A stretch of 64,000 bases of DNA from assembly GCA_964429995.1 (NCBI GenBank), contig CAYSDY010000003.1:1-64000 (forward strand). Reading direction: 5' to 3'. Under the pieces are notes generated by a model. It was given only the letters and a program-made list of their open reading frames with translations, was not told the DNA's origin and searched no databases. The position numbers were made by a program, and so were the translations under genes. The number at the start of each line of letters is the position of its first letter. The stretch's first letter is position 1. This document shows positions 1 to 7,861 of the stretch, piece by piece. The stretch comes from UBA583 sp964429995. GTDB taxonomy: Archaea > Nanobdellota > Nanobdellia > Woesearchaeales > UBA583.

Positions 1-81
1 ATTACTTAACTTCATAATATCAATATTGTAGATATTACGAAAAAGTTTTGGGAAAACACATATTTTAAAGTGTTGCAAAAA

Positions 82-92
82 GTATATAAATA
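82..92 (+). promoter_or_regulatory. TATA box of the first gene
   Basis: The stretch GTATATAAATA is centred about 25 nt before the ATG at 112, the spacing expected for an archaeal TATA box driving a leaderless transcript. No Shine-Dalgarno-like stretch is seen between it and the ATG. Confidence 0.6.
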
Positions 93-111
93 AATTAAGT
101 AGATATATTCT

Positions 112-876
112 ATGAATAAAAAAACTATTGCACCTATTGTTGCAACTGCTTTATTGCTTGTCGTTGCTGTGTTGTCTGTTATTTATTTTCAGGATTGGTT
201 CTTATCATATCAATCTACTCTTTCAAATAGTTTAGAGAGTGTTGATATGAAAAGAATAGATGTTAATCATATTGAATCAGATACTTTATATGTATTGAAT
301 TCTGGTAAAGATCTTGAATATTCTGATGTTAAGGTTGGAGGTGTTTCGTGTGCTATTAATGGGACTATTAGTGCAAATCAGATGAATTCTATTTTACTTG
401 ATAATTGTACTTTAGGGATGTCAAAAGGTCCAAAAGAGGTTGTTATTGTTACCAAATCAGGAGTGTTTGAAAAGATATTGATGTTAAGGGATGGAGTATC
501 TGGTAGTTCTTCTAATGAACCATCATCCCCTGTTGCGGGTGCATTTTCTGGATATGGATACGGTGAAAACATAGGTTACGTATCATTTAATGGCACAGGT
601 TATCAGGTTCTAATGAACGAAAATCAGTTATATGGAAATGCTTACAGTGAAAATTTTGGATATATTTCCTTTAATGGTAGCAATTATGGTGTTATTAATG
701 TTGCAGGAATTCTTGATGGTTATGCATATTCTGAAAATATGGGATACATATCATTTAATGGTACAGGTTATCAGACAAGCTTTAATGGTTCATCTTTTTT
801 AGGTTATGCATATTCTGAGAATTATGGATTTATACATTTTTCATCTCCTTTACAGTATCAGGTAAATTATGGGTGA
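112..876 (+). CDS. Pilin-like surface protein with four 28-residue repeats
   Basis: Secreted or surface-anchored protein of 254 residues. The N-terminus (MNKKTIAPIVATALLLVV) is a short basic stretch followed by one hydrophobic helix of the kind seen at archaeal type IV pilin-like N-termini. The C-terminal part is a tandem repeat of the form GYAYSENxGYISFNGTGYQ, starting at residues 147, 175, 203 and 231, so the period is exactly 28 residues (84 bp). Repeats 1 and 2 are more divergent than 3 and 4. Similar Trp/Tyr-rich SENxGxI repeats occur in surface proteins of small-genome prokaryotes, which is from memory. Likely role is adhesion or pilus/surface structure; no enzyme motif is visible. A TATA box 25 nt upstream supports this start. 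Confidence 0.75.
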   Translation: MNKKTIAPIVATALLLVVAVLSVIYFQDWFLSYQSTLSNSLESVDMKRIDVNHIESDTLYVLNSGKDLEYSDVKVGGVSCAINGTISANQMNSILLDNCTLGMSKGPKEVVIVTKSGVFEKILMLRDGVSGSSSNEPSSPVAGAFSGYGYGENIGYVSFNGTGYQVLMNENQLYGNAYSENFGYISFNGSNYGVINVAGILDGYAYSENMGYISFNGTGYQTSFNGSSFLGYAYSENYGFIHFSSPLQYQVNYG

Positions 877-895
877 ACCATAATTATGTTTAAGT

Positions 896-1741
896 TTACT
901 TACTTATAATTTTGTCAAAAACGTTTAGATAATGAGCGAAAATAACTTTTGTTTTTCCAATTACTTTTTCATCAAAAATTTTTTCATTTAAAATATAAAA
1001 TTCATCAATAGAATATTTTTCAATATAGTTTCTATAACTTTTTTCTATATTTGTGTTATTTATTAAAGATTTTATTTCTATACCTATTTTCTTGCCTTCT
1101 TTTTCTAATAAAAAATCAACTTCATTGCTATTTTTATAATTATAGAATTTCGGTTTAAATCCATATTTAATTAATTCTGAAAATATAAATGTTTCATAAA
1201 TATACCCTTTATCAACTCTTAAATTTGTTGAATTAAACAAATCCATAATTGCATTTCTAAAACCTAAATCTAAAAAATATATTTTTGGAGATTTAATTAT
1301 TTCTTTTATTTTTTGGATATTAACTGGTCTTAATTTCTTTAAAATATAGGTTTTTTCTAAAATATCAATCATATAATCTATTTTTTGTAGACTAATGCCA
1401 CTATCTGAAGAAATATTAGTTTTATTTAAAATATTAGCATTTTTTACTGCCATAATTTCTAGTAATTTTTCATATTCATAAGAATTCTCAAAGGAAAGTA
1501 TTTCTCTAATTTCTTTTAAAAGATAAGAATTAACTAAATTTTTTACTACTTCTTTTTTTTCATCTTTAGACTTAGAAATAACAACTTTTGGATATCCACC
1601 ATATAATAAAAACTCTTCAAAATCATTTTTAATAAATTCTAAAGTTTCTTTTTTTATTCCTCTTTTATAAAAACTTAAATTTTGAGTAGATTTATAATTT
1701 ATGAATTCTTCAAATGTTAAGTGTAATATTATACAAAAAAT
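896..1741 (-). pseudogene. 5'-truncated AAA ATPase, DUF4143 part only
   Basis: Open frame without a usable start at its 5' end. The first ATG (1453) lies in the middle of the recognisable protein, and upstream of it the same frame continues to 1741, where a TGA closes it. That upstream part encodes LTFEEF, then LLYGGYPKVV, then NSYLLKEI, all typical of the linker of archaeal/bacterial AAA+ ATPases with a C-terminal DUF4143 domain. The DUF4143 part carries the nuclease-like end (NSNEVDFLLE followed by IGIEIKS). The whole ATPase domain with Walker A and B is missing, so this is about two thirds of a roughly 400-residue protein. Probably dead. Family members often sit in mobile or accessory regions, as here. 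Confidence 0.7.
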
Positions 1742-1897
1742 TCAGTTGAATTTATGGATATGAGTATAAATAGGGAGCTTGCGAAAAACAAGATTTTTTT
1801 GAATTCTCAATATTATGCTTATATTTGAGATGATATCAAAAACGATAACAAATGATTAAAAATATTATATCAATAATTCCCAATTAAAGAAAAAAAA

Positions 1898-1957
1898 ATT
1901 CTTAAAATTGAGAATTATTTATAAATAAATATATTTTTTTTCTCAAAATTGAGAAAA
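1898..1957. promoter_or_regulatory. Two dyads upstream of the HEPN-MNT operon
   Basis: A perfect 9-bp inverted repeat, TTTTCTCAA-AA-TTGAGAAAA (1938-1957), abuts the TATA box at 1958. A second dyad with one mismatch, ATTCTTAA-AA-TTGAGAAT, sits at 1898-1915, about four helical turns away, and a half site ATTCTCAA is at 1803-1810. The downstream antitoxin carries a winged helix, so autorepression through these sites is a reasonable inference. Confidence 0.45.
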
Positions 1958-1967
1958 TTTATAAATA
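1958..1967 (+). promoter_or_regulatory. TATA box of the first HEPN-MNT operon
   Basis: TTTATAAATA centred 25 nt before the ATG at 1987 rather than the ATG at 2044. A leaderless transcript would therefore begin at the 18-codon reading frame that precedes the HEPN gene. Confidence 0.5.
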
Positions 1968-1986
1968 TAACTTATACTAAAATTAT

Positions 1987-2043
1987 ATGAAAGAACTTAA
2001 TGAATATTGGAAAGATTGTTTAATATCGCAAGAAGAAAAATAA
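1987..2043 (+). CDS. 18-residue leader peptide or HEPN start remnant
   Basis: Short reading frame MKELNEYWKDCLISQEEK ending in TAA directly against the ATG of the HEPN gene. It starts where a leaderless transcript from the TATA box at 1958-1967 should start. Either it is translated and couples translation to the HEPN gene, or it is the original N-terminus of a HEPN protein interrupted by one stop codon: it lies in the same frame as the HEPN gene, so a change of the TAA would fuse the two. Both readings are inference. Confidence 0.35.
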   Translation: MKELNEYWKDCLISQEEK

Positions 2044-2478
2044 ATGTTGATTAAAAAATATGAAAATATGTTAATAGAAACAGAAAAAACTTGCAAACTT
2101 TTAGAAGAAAATAAAAGGTATCATTGGACTATAATTTCTGGCTATTATTCAATGTATTACAAAACACTAATACTGTTAGCAGTAAAGCACAATTTAAAAC
2201 CACATAATTATGAATCACATTCTCAAATAATTCATGCATTACATATTCTATATGATAAAAAAGAAATCTCGGGTTTACTAAATGTAGCATACAATAAAAT
2301 TAAATTTGAAGAACTGCCGGGAAATTTATTGTATAAAGGCAAAGACTTAAGACAGAAAGTTAATTATATCAGCAATGAAAATTCAATTGAAATTAATAAT
2401 CATGAAATTCAAAACTTTTTAAATAATATCAAAAATAAATTTCTACAACTAATTGACAAAATATTAGAGGAAAACTAG
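2044..2478 (+). CDS. HEPN protein, UPF0332-like
   Basis: All-helical HEPN protein of 144 residues, the presumed toxin or partner of the nucleotidyltransferase that starts 1 nt after its stop. The family pattern is seen in SGYYSMYYKTLILLAVKHNL (residues 38-57), where family members have an aromatic-rich helix. The C-terminal region has LRQKVNY instead of the RNxxxH RNase motif of HepT; R-x4-Y is what UPF0332-type HEPN proteins usually show, so RNase activity is doubtful. HEPN-MNT pairs are known toxin-antitoxin systems in archaea. The preceding 18-codon frame may be its original start. Confidence 0.75.
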   Translation: MLIKKYENMLIETEKTCKLLEENKRYHWTIISGYYSMYYKTLILLAVKHNLKPHNYESHSQIIHALHILYDKKEISGLLNVAYNKIKFEELPGNLLYKGKDLRQKVNYISNENSIEINNHEIQNFLNNIKNKFLQLIDKILEEN

Positions 2479-2479
2479 A

Positions 2480-3016
2480 ATGATAACGAATATTCTAAGC
2501 AATCATAATGCAATAAAACTTCTTTATTATTTTTTAGAAAATCCTAACATTAAGCAAAATGTAACTACATTGAAAAATAAAACTAACTTCTCTAATAATT
2601 TGTTGTACTCATCACTTGATACACTTATAACATATAAAATAATAAATAAAACTAAGAATCAATATGAATTAAATTTTAAAACAGAAAATACATTGAAAAT
2701 AATTGAGATACTAAGAGAAGACAAATTAAAATTCAAATTGATGCCATTAAAAACTTTTTTAACAATAAAAGACATACTGAAAGACTTGGAAGATAAAAAA
2801 GTAAATCATGTATATTTATTTGGTTCATTTGCAAGAGGAACAGCAAGAACAGATTCGGATATTGATTTGGTTGTTTTGCCATCAAAAGATTTGTCAGAAT
2901 TACAATACAAGTATGAATTAAAAAAAATTAAAATAGATTTTCATTCTTTTGACAAATTCAATAAAAATAATCCTTTGCATAACAACATATTAAAAGAAGG
3001 AATAAAAATCATATAA
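2480..3016 (+). CDS. Winged-helix MNT nucleotidyltransferase antitoxin
   Basis: Protein of 178 residues with two parts. Residues about 1-75 look like a winged helix (NHNAIKLLYYFLENPNI, then a turn and recognition helix). Residues about 100-178 are a minimal nucleotidyltransferase with GSFARGTARTDSDIDLVVL, that is GS-x10-DxD intact, so adenylyl/nucleotidyl transfer is possible. It follows the HEPN gene by 1 nt and forms an operon with it. The DNA-binding part suggests it represses its own promoter, where dyads are present at 1898-1957. Confidence 0.85.
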   Translation: MITNILSNHNAIKLLYYFLENPNIKQNVTTLKNKTNFSNNLLYSSLDTLITYKIINKTKNQYELNFKTENTLKIIEILREDKLKFKLMPLKTFLTIKDILKDLEDKKVNHVYLFGSFARGTARTDSDIDLVVLPSKDLSELQYKYELKKIKIDFHSFDKFNKNNPLHNNILKEGIKII

Positions 3017-3078
3017 AAAATTATTCTTACCAAAACAACACATAATTTTATTAACGATCTTTTTTTAATATTTATAAA

Positions 3079-3645
3079 TTGGATGATAAAATAGTTGAAG
3101 AAATTAAAAACTTTGTAGAAAATGAATGTAAAAAAACTACTAGTCATTATGGATATGAACCTTTTGTTTTTCATTTTATTCCTATGGTAAACTATGCTCA
3201 ACAATTGGCAATAAAGTTTAATGCAGATATGGAGATTATCCTAATTTCTGCTTGGTTACATGATATAGGTTCAATTGTTAATGGCAGAGAAGATCACCAT
3301 ATAAACGGTGCAAAAATTGCAGAGGAGAAGTTAAAAGAATTAAGTTATCCTTTAGATAAAATAGAATTAGTAAAAAAATGTATTTTAAACCATAGAGGTT
3401 CTACCAATTTTAAAAGAGAATCAATAGAGGAACAAATTATTGCTGAAGCAGATATTTTAAGCAATTTTGAAAACATATCAGGAATTTTTAAGGCAGCGTT
3501 TGTTTATGAAAATTTGAATCAGAAAGAAGCATCAAAAGCAGTTTTTGAAAAACTTACAAGAAAATTCAATCAGCTTCAATTTGAAGAATCTAAAAAATTA
3601 GTTCAAGAAAAGTATAAGGCAGTTGAAATTTTGTTTAAGGAATAA
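3079..3645 (+). CDS. HD-domain phosphohydrolase
   Basis: Predicted metal-dependent phosphohydrolase of 188 residues. HD motifs are in order: FHFIPMVNYAQQLA with an early His, AWLHDIG (the HD pair), HHINGAKIAEE, and LNHRGST. The C-terminal half is helical (LIEEQIIAEADILSNFE-like). The substrate is not evident; small HD proteins of this kind hydrolyse nucleotides or phosphate esters. The start is TTG at 3079, as no ATG precedes the HD motifs in this frame. It stands alone after the HEPN-MNT operon, with 62 bp between them. Confidence 0.8.
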   Translation: MDDKIVEEIKNFVENECKKTTSHYGYEPFVFHFIPMVNYAQQLAIKFNADMEIILISAWLHDIGSIVNGREDHHINGAKIAEEKLKELSYPLDKIELVKKCILNHRGSTNFKRESIEEQIIAEADILSNFENISGIFKAAFVYENLNQKEASKAVFEKLTRKFNQLQFEESKKLVQEKYKAVEILFKE

Positions 3646-4404
3646 TTGTATTGAGAATTTTCTTTTTAAACTGTGGAGTTGTTTTAGTTTTCTGTTATAA
3701 TTCTGTAAATAATTTTAAAACTTTAGAAAAATAAATAACAAAATTTGAATATGCTATGTGTTGAAATTATTAGTGTTTTCTTGATATATTGTTTTATATA
3801 AAAAACAATATGGTTTGATACTGTTTTCTTTAAAAAACAAAAGTTTATAAATTTTGAGCGTTTTGCAACCAGGTAATGTGAATTACAAAGATGAAGCTAA
3901 TATTAAAAATTTTCAAAATTGCAAATAACATTCCCAAGTAAACCAACAAGTCCAAATCAAATATATAAAACAACTAAAAAAGGTTTAGATAGGTTAGAAA
4001 AATGAAAAAATTCATGTTTAAAAAACAACAAATTCAAAAAATTAAATTTATCAAATGAACGATTTTTAAAACCACATTTATAGCTACGTATTTTACAATA
4101 AAAAACATAAATCCAAATAAACAAAACTATAACATTTCTAAAAAATTTATTTAATATTTTTTCATTCGCTAAAAACTTTTAATCAAAACTCCTGCTAATA
4201 ATTTTTAAGCAACAAAAAATATATATACATATTCTTAAAAACATAAAATAAAAATTATATACTGCATATAAAAAACAAAATAAGAATATATTACACAAAA
4301 TAACTATCAAAAACAGTAATATTTAATAAAAATTATTGATAAAAAATTATAATCAAAGATAATAATGTTTAAACAACAAATATTAAATATTGTTAGCAAA
4401 AACA
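3646..4404. other. Long AT-rich gap with repeats and gene scraps
   Basis: No intact gene is seen. The stretch contains a hairpin (ATATTGTTTT/AAAACAATAT near 3786-3810), two short frames with protein-like composition near 3866-4004 (the second ends in GLDRLEK, reminiscent of a winged-helix regulator C-terminus), and at 4171-4213 and about 4333-4378 copies of the dispersed repeat described at 5585. I regard the coding scraps as remnants too short to identify. Confidence 0.4.
4171..4213 (-). repeat. Partial inverted copy of the 72-nt dispersed repeat
   Basis: On the minus strand this reads TTGCTTAAAAATTATTAGC, then a diverged patch, then TTTTGATTAAAAGTTTTT, matching the first 42 nt of the copy at 5585-5656. 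It stops where that copy continues with GTTTGAAATTT. Confidence 0.6.
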
Positions 4405-4830
4405 TTAATTTTTAAATAACTCTGTGTTATTAAAAAATTCATGTTTGAAAAATTTAGGCTCTTTGATATAATTTCCCGAGATATCGCTCTCAAATATACT
4501 TATTGAGTCACTTTTTTCTATTTTTTGATATGGAAAAGAAAACCACCCATTAATCTTTAATTCATGTTCAATATTTTCAAAACAAAAACATATCAATAAA
4601 TCGTAATCAGTGTTTTTAGGCACCTGAAACTCCCAAAAATTATATATATAGCCTTTGTTATTCTTTATGGTTTTATGTTCACTCATAATAGCAGTAATGA
4701 TAATAATTTTTTTTAATCCTTCTGTTAGAAGGTCAAATTTAGAACTTTTCGGTGTTTCTAATATTTCAATATCCTTTAAGCTTAATTTGTATTTTAAATA
4801 ATTTATTGCAATTTTTTTATGATCTATCAT
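4405..4830 (-). CDS. Hypothetical protein, possibly degenerate nuclease fold
   Basis: Protein of 141 residues that I do not recognise with confidence. The middle (SSKFDLLTEGLKKIIIIT ... YIYNFWEF ... DYDLLICFCF) has the strand pattern of small PD-(D/E)XK endonuclease-like proteins, in which a Phe-Asp pair is followed by a D-x-K strand, then a Trp strand and an Asp-Tyr strand. Here the catalytic D-x-K strand reads IIIIT, so the catalytic residues are missing if the resemblance is real. It ends 1 nt from the upstream minus-strand membrane protein, so the two probably share a transcript. Confidence 0.55.
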   Translation of the reverse strand: MIDHKKIAINYLKYKLSLKDIEILETPKSSKFDLLTEGLKKIIIITAIMSEHKTIKNNKGYIYNFWEFQVPKNTDYDLLICFCFENIEHELKINGWFSFPYQKIEKSDSISIFESDISGNYIKEPKFFKHEFFNNTELFKN

Positions 4831-4831
4831 T

Positions 4832-5020
4832 TTACAATATTTCTTTTTTTACTAAAAATTTTATTAATAATAGAACAGCACATATAATTGTTACACCCAG
4901 TATTTTTTTTGCTGATTCTAAATTTGCACCACCAAAATAAAACATGGCACAAGAAATTCCAGACCATATTAAAAAAATTGCCATAAGGTAAGTTTTTTCA
5001 GACATTTTTATTTTTTTCAT
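4832..5020 (-). CDS. Small two-helix membrane protein
   Basis: Protein of 62 residues with two predicted membrane helices, YLMAIFLIWSGISCAMFYF and ILGVTIICAVLLLIKFL, joined by a short loop. It has a basic N-terminus and a basic C-terminus. No family is recognised. It is the first gene of a two-gene minus-strand unit with the hypothetical protein at 4405-4830 (1-nt gap). Confidence 0.6.
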   Translation of the reverse strand: MKKIKMSEKTYLMAIFLIWSGISCAMFYFGGANLESAKKILGVTIICAVLLLIKFLVKKEIL

Positions 5021-5584
5021 AATATATTAACATAAGCTTTTATTTATAAGTTTTTCTAATAAGTAAATTATTAGAAGTATTCGTATAATGTATATTATAC
5101 GAACTTTTGGTATTTTTGTCAAAAAATAATCAAAAAGTGATAAGATTAATTTTAAAATATTTGATATATGTAAAATAGAAATTGGATATTGGATTGGTAA
5201 ATTTTATTTTATTAATAATTATTTATTAAAAATGAAAATTTAAATAATAATTTATATCAAAATTCAATTTTTGATGAGTAAAACATCATAAAATTAAAAA
5301 AGTCTTCTGATTTTGCGTTTAAATCTCAAATTGCCTTTAAATGGCTTATATTGTTAAAATTATAAAGATTATTTGGAATGAATATTATCTTTTTAAAAGT
5401 TATTATTTTTGATAGTTATTTTTAATCAATTATGATAATTAAAAGTTGTTGTAATTGATATTAATTTTTAAGCATATTCTGAGGTTAAAAATTAATGTTT
5501 TTGATTGTAATTTTTAATCAATTTGTTTTTTAGAAAAAGTAAAGATTTTTATTTGAAATTTTAATCAAAATTTATAATTTTGTT

Positions 5585-5656
5585 TTGCTTAAAAATTATT
5601 AGCAACATTTTTGATTAAAAGTTTTTATCAGTTTGAAATTTAAAATATAATTTTTA
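5585..5656 (+). repeat. 72-nt direct repeat, left of fic
   Basis: Begins TTGCTTAAAAATTATTAGC and ends AAATATAATTTTTA. It matches 6790-6861 in 68 of 72 positions, in the same orientation, with the fic gene in between. Confidence 0.85.
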
Positions 5657-5750
5657 TTTACCATATTTGTTTTTTTATTTCTAATAAAAAAAATATTTAA
5701 TATAAACTTTAATATTTATTTATAACATATTTTATTTAGTAGTGCCTAAA

Positions 5751-5760
5751 TTTATAAATA
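5751..5760 (+). promoter_or_regulatory. TATA box of fic
   Basis: TTTATAAATA centred 25 nt before the ATG at 5781, typical of archaeal leaderless genes and supporting that start. Confidence 0.55.
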
Positions 5761-5780
5761 AATAAATCTTATATTTTATT

Positions 5781-6758
5781 ATGGTTTTTGTAAGAATCAA
5801 AAAGAATAAGGGTAAAGAATATTATTATCTTGTAGAAAATTATAGAAATTCAGGTAAAGTATGTCAAAAAAATTTAAAATATTTAGGAAGTGTAGTGCCT
5901 AATTCAACAATGCTTAGAACATTAAAAGAAGAATTTACAGAAAAAAAAGTTCAAAAAATTATTAGAGAAGGTATTAAATTTATGCCTTACAAAATAGATA
6001 GTAATACTTTGACACGTGCAAAATCAATAAAAGAAGAGTTTTTTTATAATTTGAATAATCTATCAGAAAAAGCAAAAAAACAACTAATTCAAAGATTTAA
6101 AACTGGTTATACTTATCATTCCTGCTCTATTGAAGGAAATACATTAACAAGACAACAAGTTGATATGGTAATTAACAAAAAAGAATCCGTTTCTGGTAAA
6201 AAAATAATTGAATTAAGAGAGGTAGAAAATCATGAAAAAGCAATAGAATATATGTTAAACGAAAATTCTGATTTATCAATTGATTTCATTAAACGATTGC
6301 ATAAAATATTGACTAATGGAACAAAAGAATTAAAATCTAATAGAAATAGTTCTGATTACGATCCTGACTTCTTAGAAGGGGAATTTAGAAAAGATCAAAG
6401 ATATATAGAAGGAGCAGATTTTATTCCAGTTATTCCAGAATTAATTGAATATGAAATGAAAAATTTAATTAGATTTTATAATGAAAACAAATACCAAATT
6501 CACCCTTTAGAGCTTGCAAGTGAGATTCATTATAGATTTGTTGTAATTCATCCATTTACAGATGGAAATGGAAGAATGGGAAGACTACTAATGAATTTTA
6601 TTTTAGATAGAAGTGGATTTCCAATGATTGACATTTCAACCATAAACAGAGAGAAATATCTATATGCGTTGTCAAGTGAAAATACAAAGAACTTAACGGA
6701 ATTTATTTTGTTAGAATTAGAAAATTATATTAATGAAGTATTTCCTAAAAAAAAGTAA
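5781..6758 (+). CDS. fic: Fic-domain adenylyltransferase with N-terminal inhibitory motif
   Basis: Protein of 325 residues. The Fic core is intact: HPFTDGNGRMGRLL (residues about 257-270) with the catalytic His, phosphate-binding Gly-Asn-Gly and Arg. Upstream, SCSIEGN (about residue 114-120) fits the inhibitory helix motif [S/T]xxxE[G/N], whose Glu blocks ATP binding, so the enzyme is probably auto-inhibited at rest (class II Fic). The first 75 residues resemble the start of proteins that begin with a small beta-rich domain (VFVRIKKNKGKEYYYLV). Fic proteins AMPylate target proteins and often act as toxins or housekeeping modifiers. It is flanked by the 72-nt direct repeats at 5585 and 6790, which suggests mobility. 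Confidence 0.9.
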   Translation: MVFVRIKKNKGKEYYYLVENYRNSGKVCQKNLKYLGSVVPNSTMLRTLKEEFTEKKVQKIIREGIKFMPYKIDSNTLTRAKSIKEEFFYNLNNLSEKAKKQLIQRFKTGYTYHSCSIEGNTLTRQQVDMVINKKESVSGKKIIELREVENHEKAIEYMLNENSDLSIDFIKRLHKILTNGTKELKSNRNSSDYDPDFLEGEFRKDQRYIEGADFIPVIPELIEYEMKNLIRFYNENKYQIHPLELASEIHYRFVVIHPFTDGNGRMGRLLMNFILDRSGFPMIDISTINREKYLYALSSENTKNLTEFILLELENYINEVFPKKK

Positions 6759-6789
6759 AAAACTAAACAATATAAATTTTTATCTTAAA

Positions 6790-6861
6790 TTGCTTAAAAA
6801 TTGTTAGCGATATTTTTGATTAAAAGTTTTTGTCAGTTTGAAATTTAAAATATAATTTTTA
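6790..6861 (+). repeat. 72-nt direct repeat, right of fic
   Basis: Second full copy, beginning TTGCTTAAAAATTGTTAGC and ending AAATATAATTTTTA, four mismatches from 5585-5656. It ends 7 nt from the stop codon of the minus-strand HepT-like gene. Confidence 0.85.
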
Positions 6862-6868
6862 GTAAAAA

Positions 6869-7315
6869 TTATTTGTCAGATTTGTTTTTTTCATTTTCTA
6901 TGATTTTTTTAATGTAATCAATATAGGTTGGAAATTTTTTGATTATGTTTTTGTATTTTTTTAGATTTTCTTTTTCATTTTCAAACATATTTTCGTCTTT
7001 ATGTGTTGCTTTGTTTCTTAGAGATGTAATGTTTGAAAAATATTCCTTATTCTCTTTATCTATCGGATAATATTTTGAAAGTTTTTGAAATGTTTGATAA
7101 TATGTTCCTGCAAAATCTTTATTTTCTTCTAATAATTTATTGTTAATCTTGATTGAAATTTCTATAATCTCTTCTACAAATTTTGTCATTGCAGCAAAAA
7201 AAAATTCTTTTTCTTCTTCATTAGTTGTATTATCATATTTAGAGAATAATTTATTAAGTTTAATAAGTAAAGATTTGATGTAAATTATTTTTTCGTTTAT
7301 ATATTCAATTTCCAT
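6869..7315 (-). CDS. HepT-like HEPN toxin, target tyrosine missing
   Basis: HEPN protein of 148 residues, second gene of an MNT-HEPN pair (the MNT stop and this start are 1 nt apart). The RNase motif RNKATH (R-x4-H) is present in LRNKATHKDENMF. In the HepT/MntA system the toxin is silenced by AMPylation of a Tyr two residues after the His (RX4HXY); here that position is Asp (HKD), so that mode of control would not work. It is 35% longer at the C-terminus in charged residues than a minimal HepT and ends NEKNKSDK. A paralogous module lies divergently at 7862-8716. Confidence 0.8.
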   Translation of the reverse strand: MEIEYINEKIIYIKSLLIKLNKLFSKYDNTTNEEEKEFFFAAMTKFVEEIIEISIKINNKLLEENKDFAGTYYQTFQKLSKYYPIDKENKEYFSNITSLRNKATHKDENMFENEKENLKKYKNIIKKFPTYIDYIKKIIENEKNKSDK

Positions 7316-7316
7316 T

Positions 7317-7736
7317 TTATAGTGATGATGATAAGAATTTTTCTTTTGTAGGTTCTAGTAGAGTTATTGAATCAACATAGTCAAAATATGCATTATCTTT
7401 TTCGTATTCATAATATTTTTTGTTTGAATAATAAAGTGCTATACCTGTTCTAAAAATTTCTAATTTTAGAATGATGGGAATTTTGATTGAAATTTCTATT
7501 AAATCAAAATCCTTATATTTGATTATTTTAAATATATCATTTTCTAAATTATCCTTTTCTTTTAATGAAAGTTTGTTTTTCCTTATAAATGCAAAGTCAT
7601 AATCACTATTTTTTTTTGATGTTCCTTTTGCTCGTGAACCAAATAAAATAAATAAATCTAAAGAGTGCTTTTTTGCAATTTTTATAAGTTCTTCTTTTAT
7701 AAAATTAGATATATCTATTTTTGTTTGTTTATCCAT
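7317..7736 (-). CDS. MntA-like nucleotidyltransferase antitoxin
   Basis: Minimal nucleotidyltransferase of 139 residues. GSRAKGTSKKNSDYDFAFI gives GS-x10-DxD, so the metal and nucleotide site is complete. MntA enzymes add AMP to the HepT toxin. It is the first gene of the minus-strand pair with the HepT-like gene at 6869 and is transcribed divergently from a related MNT gene at 7862. The C-terminus (YFDYVDSITLLEP) matches the tail of that neighbour (INYVDFKKYLE), which supports duplication of the whole module. Confidence 0.85.
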   Translation of the reverse strand: MDKQTKIDISNFIKEELIKIAKKHSLDLFILFGSRAKGTSKKNSDYDFAFIRKNKLSLKEKDNLENDIFKIIKYKDFDLIEISIKIPIILKLEIFRTGIALYYSNKKYYEYEKDNAYFDYVDSITLLEPTKEKFLSSSL

Positions 7737-7760
7737 ATTTAAAATTAAAACTTGTATATT

Positions 7761-7840
7761 TATAAATATATCTTGGTGTAAAATAAATTTTCTTAAAACT
7801 TATATTGTACAACTATAAATCCATAGTTAACTTTATATAT
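7761..7840. promoter_or_regulatory. Divergent promoters of two MntA-HepT modules
   Basis: The region between the two MNT genes holds TATAAATATA at 7761-7770, about 29 nt before the minus-strand start at 7736, and CTTTATATAT at 7831-7840, about 26 nt before the plus-strand ATG at 7862. This supports the ATG at 7862 over the in-frame ATG at 7805, which would precede its own TATA box. Confidence 0.55.
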
Positions 7841-7861
7841 TCTTTTCTTTTAATCAACTAT

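Larger units (their letters stand above)
5021..5780. other. AT-rich gap with dispersed repeats upstream of fic
   Basis: No coding region is seen. Besides the full 72-nt repeat at 5585-5656 it carries diverged relatives near 5416-5474 (minus) and 5483-5523 (plus), recognisable by AAAAATTAATG-TTTTTGATTG. Right after the repeat comes ATTTGTTTTTTTATTTCTA, which resembles the end of the HepT-like gene at 6869, so part of this gap may be a duplicated gene end. The TATA box of fic is at 5751-5760. Confidence 0.5.

Noticed and set aside
3866..4004. Short frames before the repeats as genes
   Set aside because: Protein-like wording (GLDRLEK) but only 20-30 codons, no starts; treated as scraps.
3646..5780. 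CRISPR array
   Set aside because: The repeats in this stretch are irregularly spaced, in both orientations and of different lengths; no cas genes are near.
7805..7861. Start of the MNT gene at 7805
   Set aside because: The added 19 residues are unlike the family, and the TATA box at 7831-7840 lies after this ATG.
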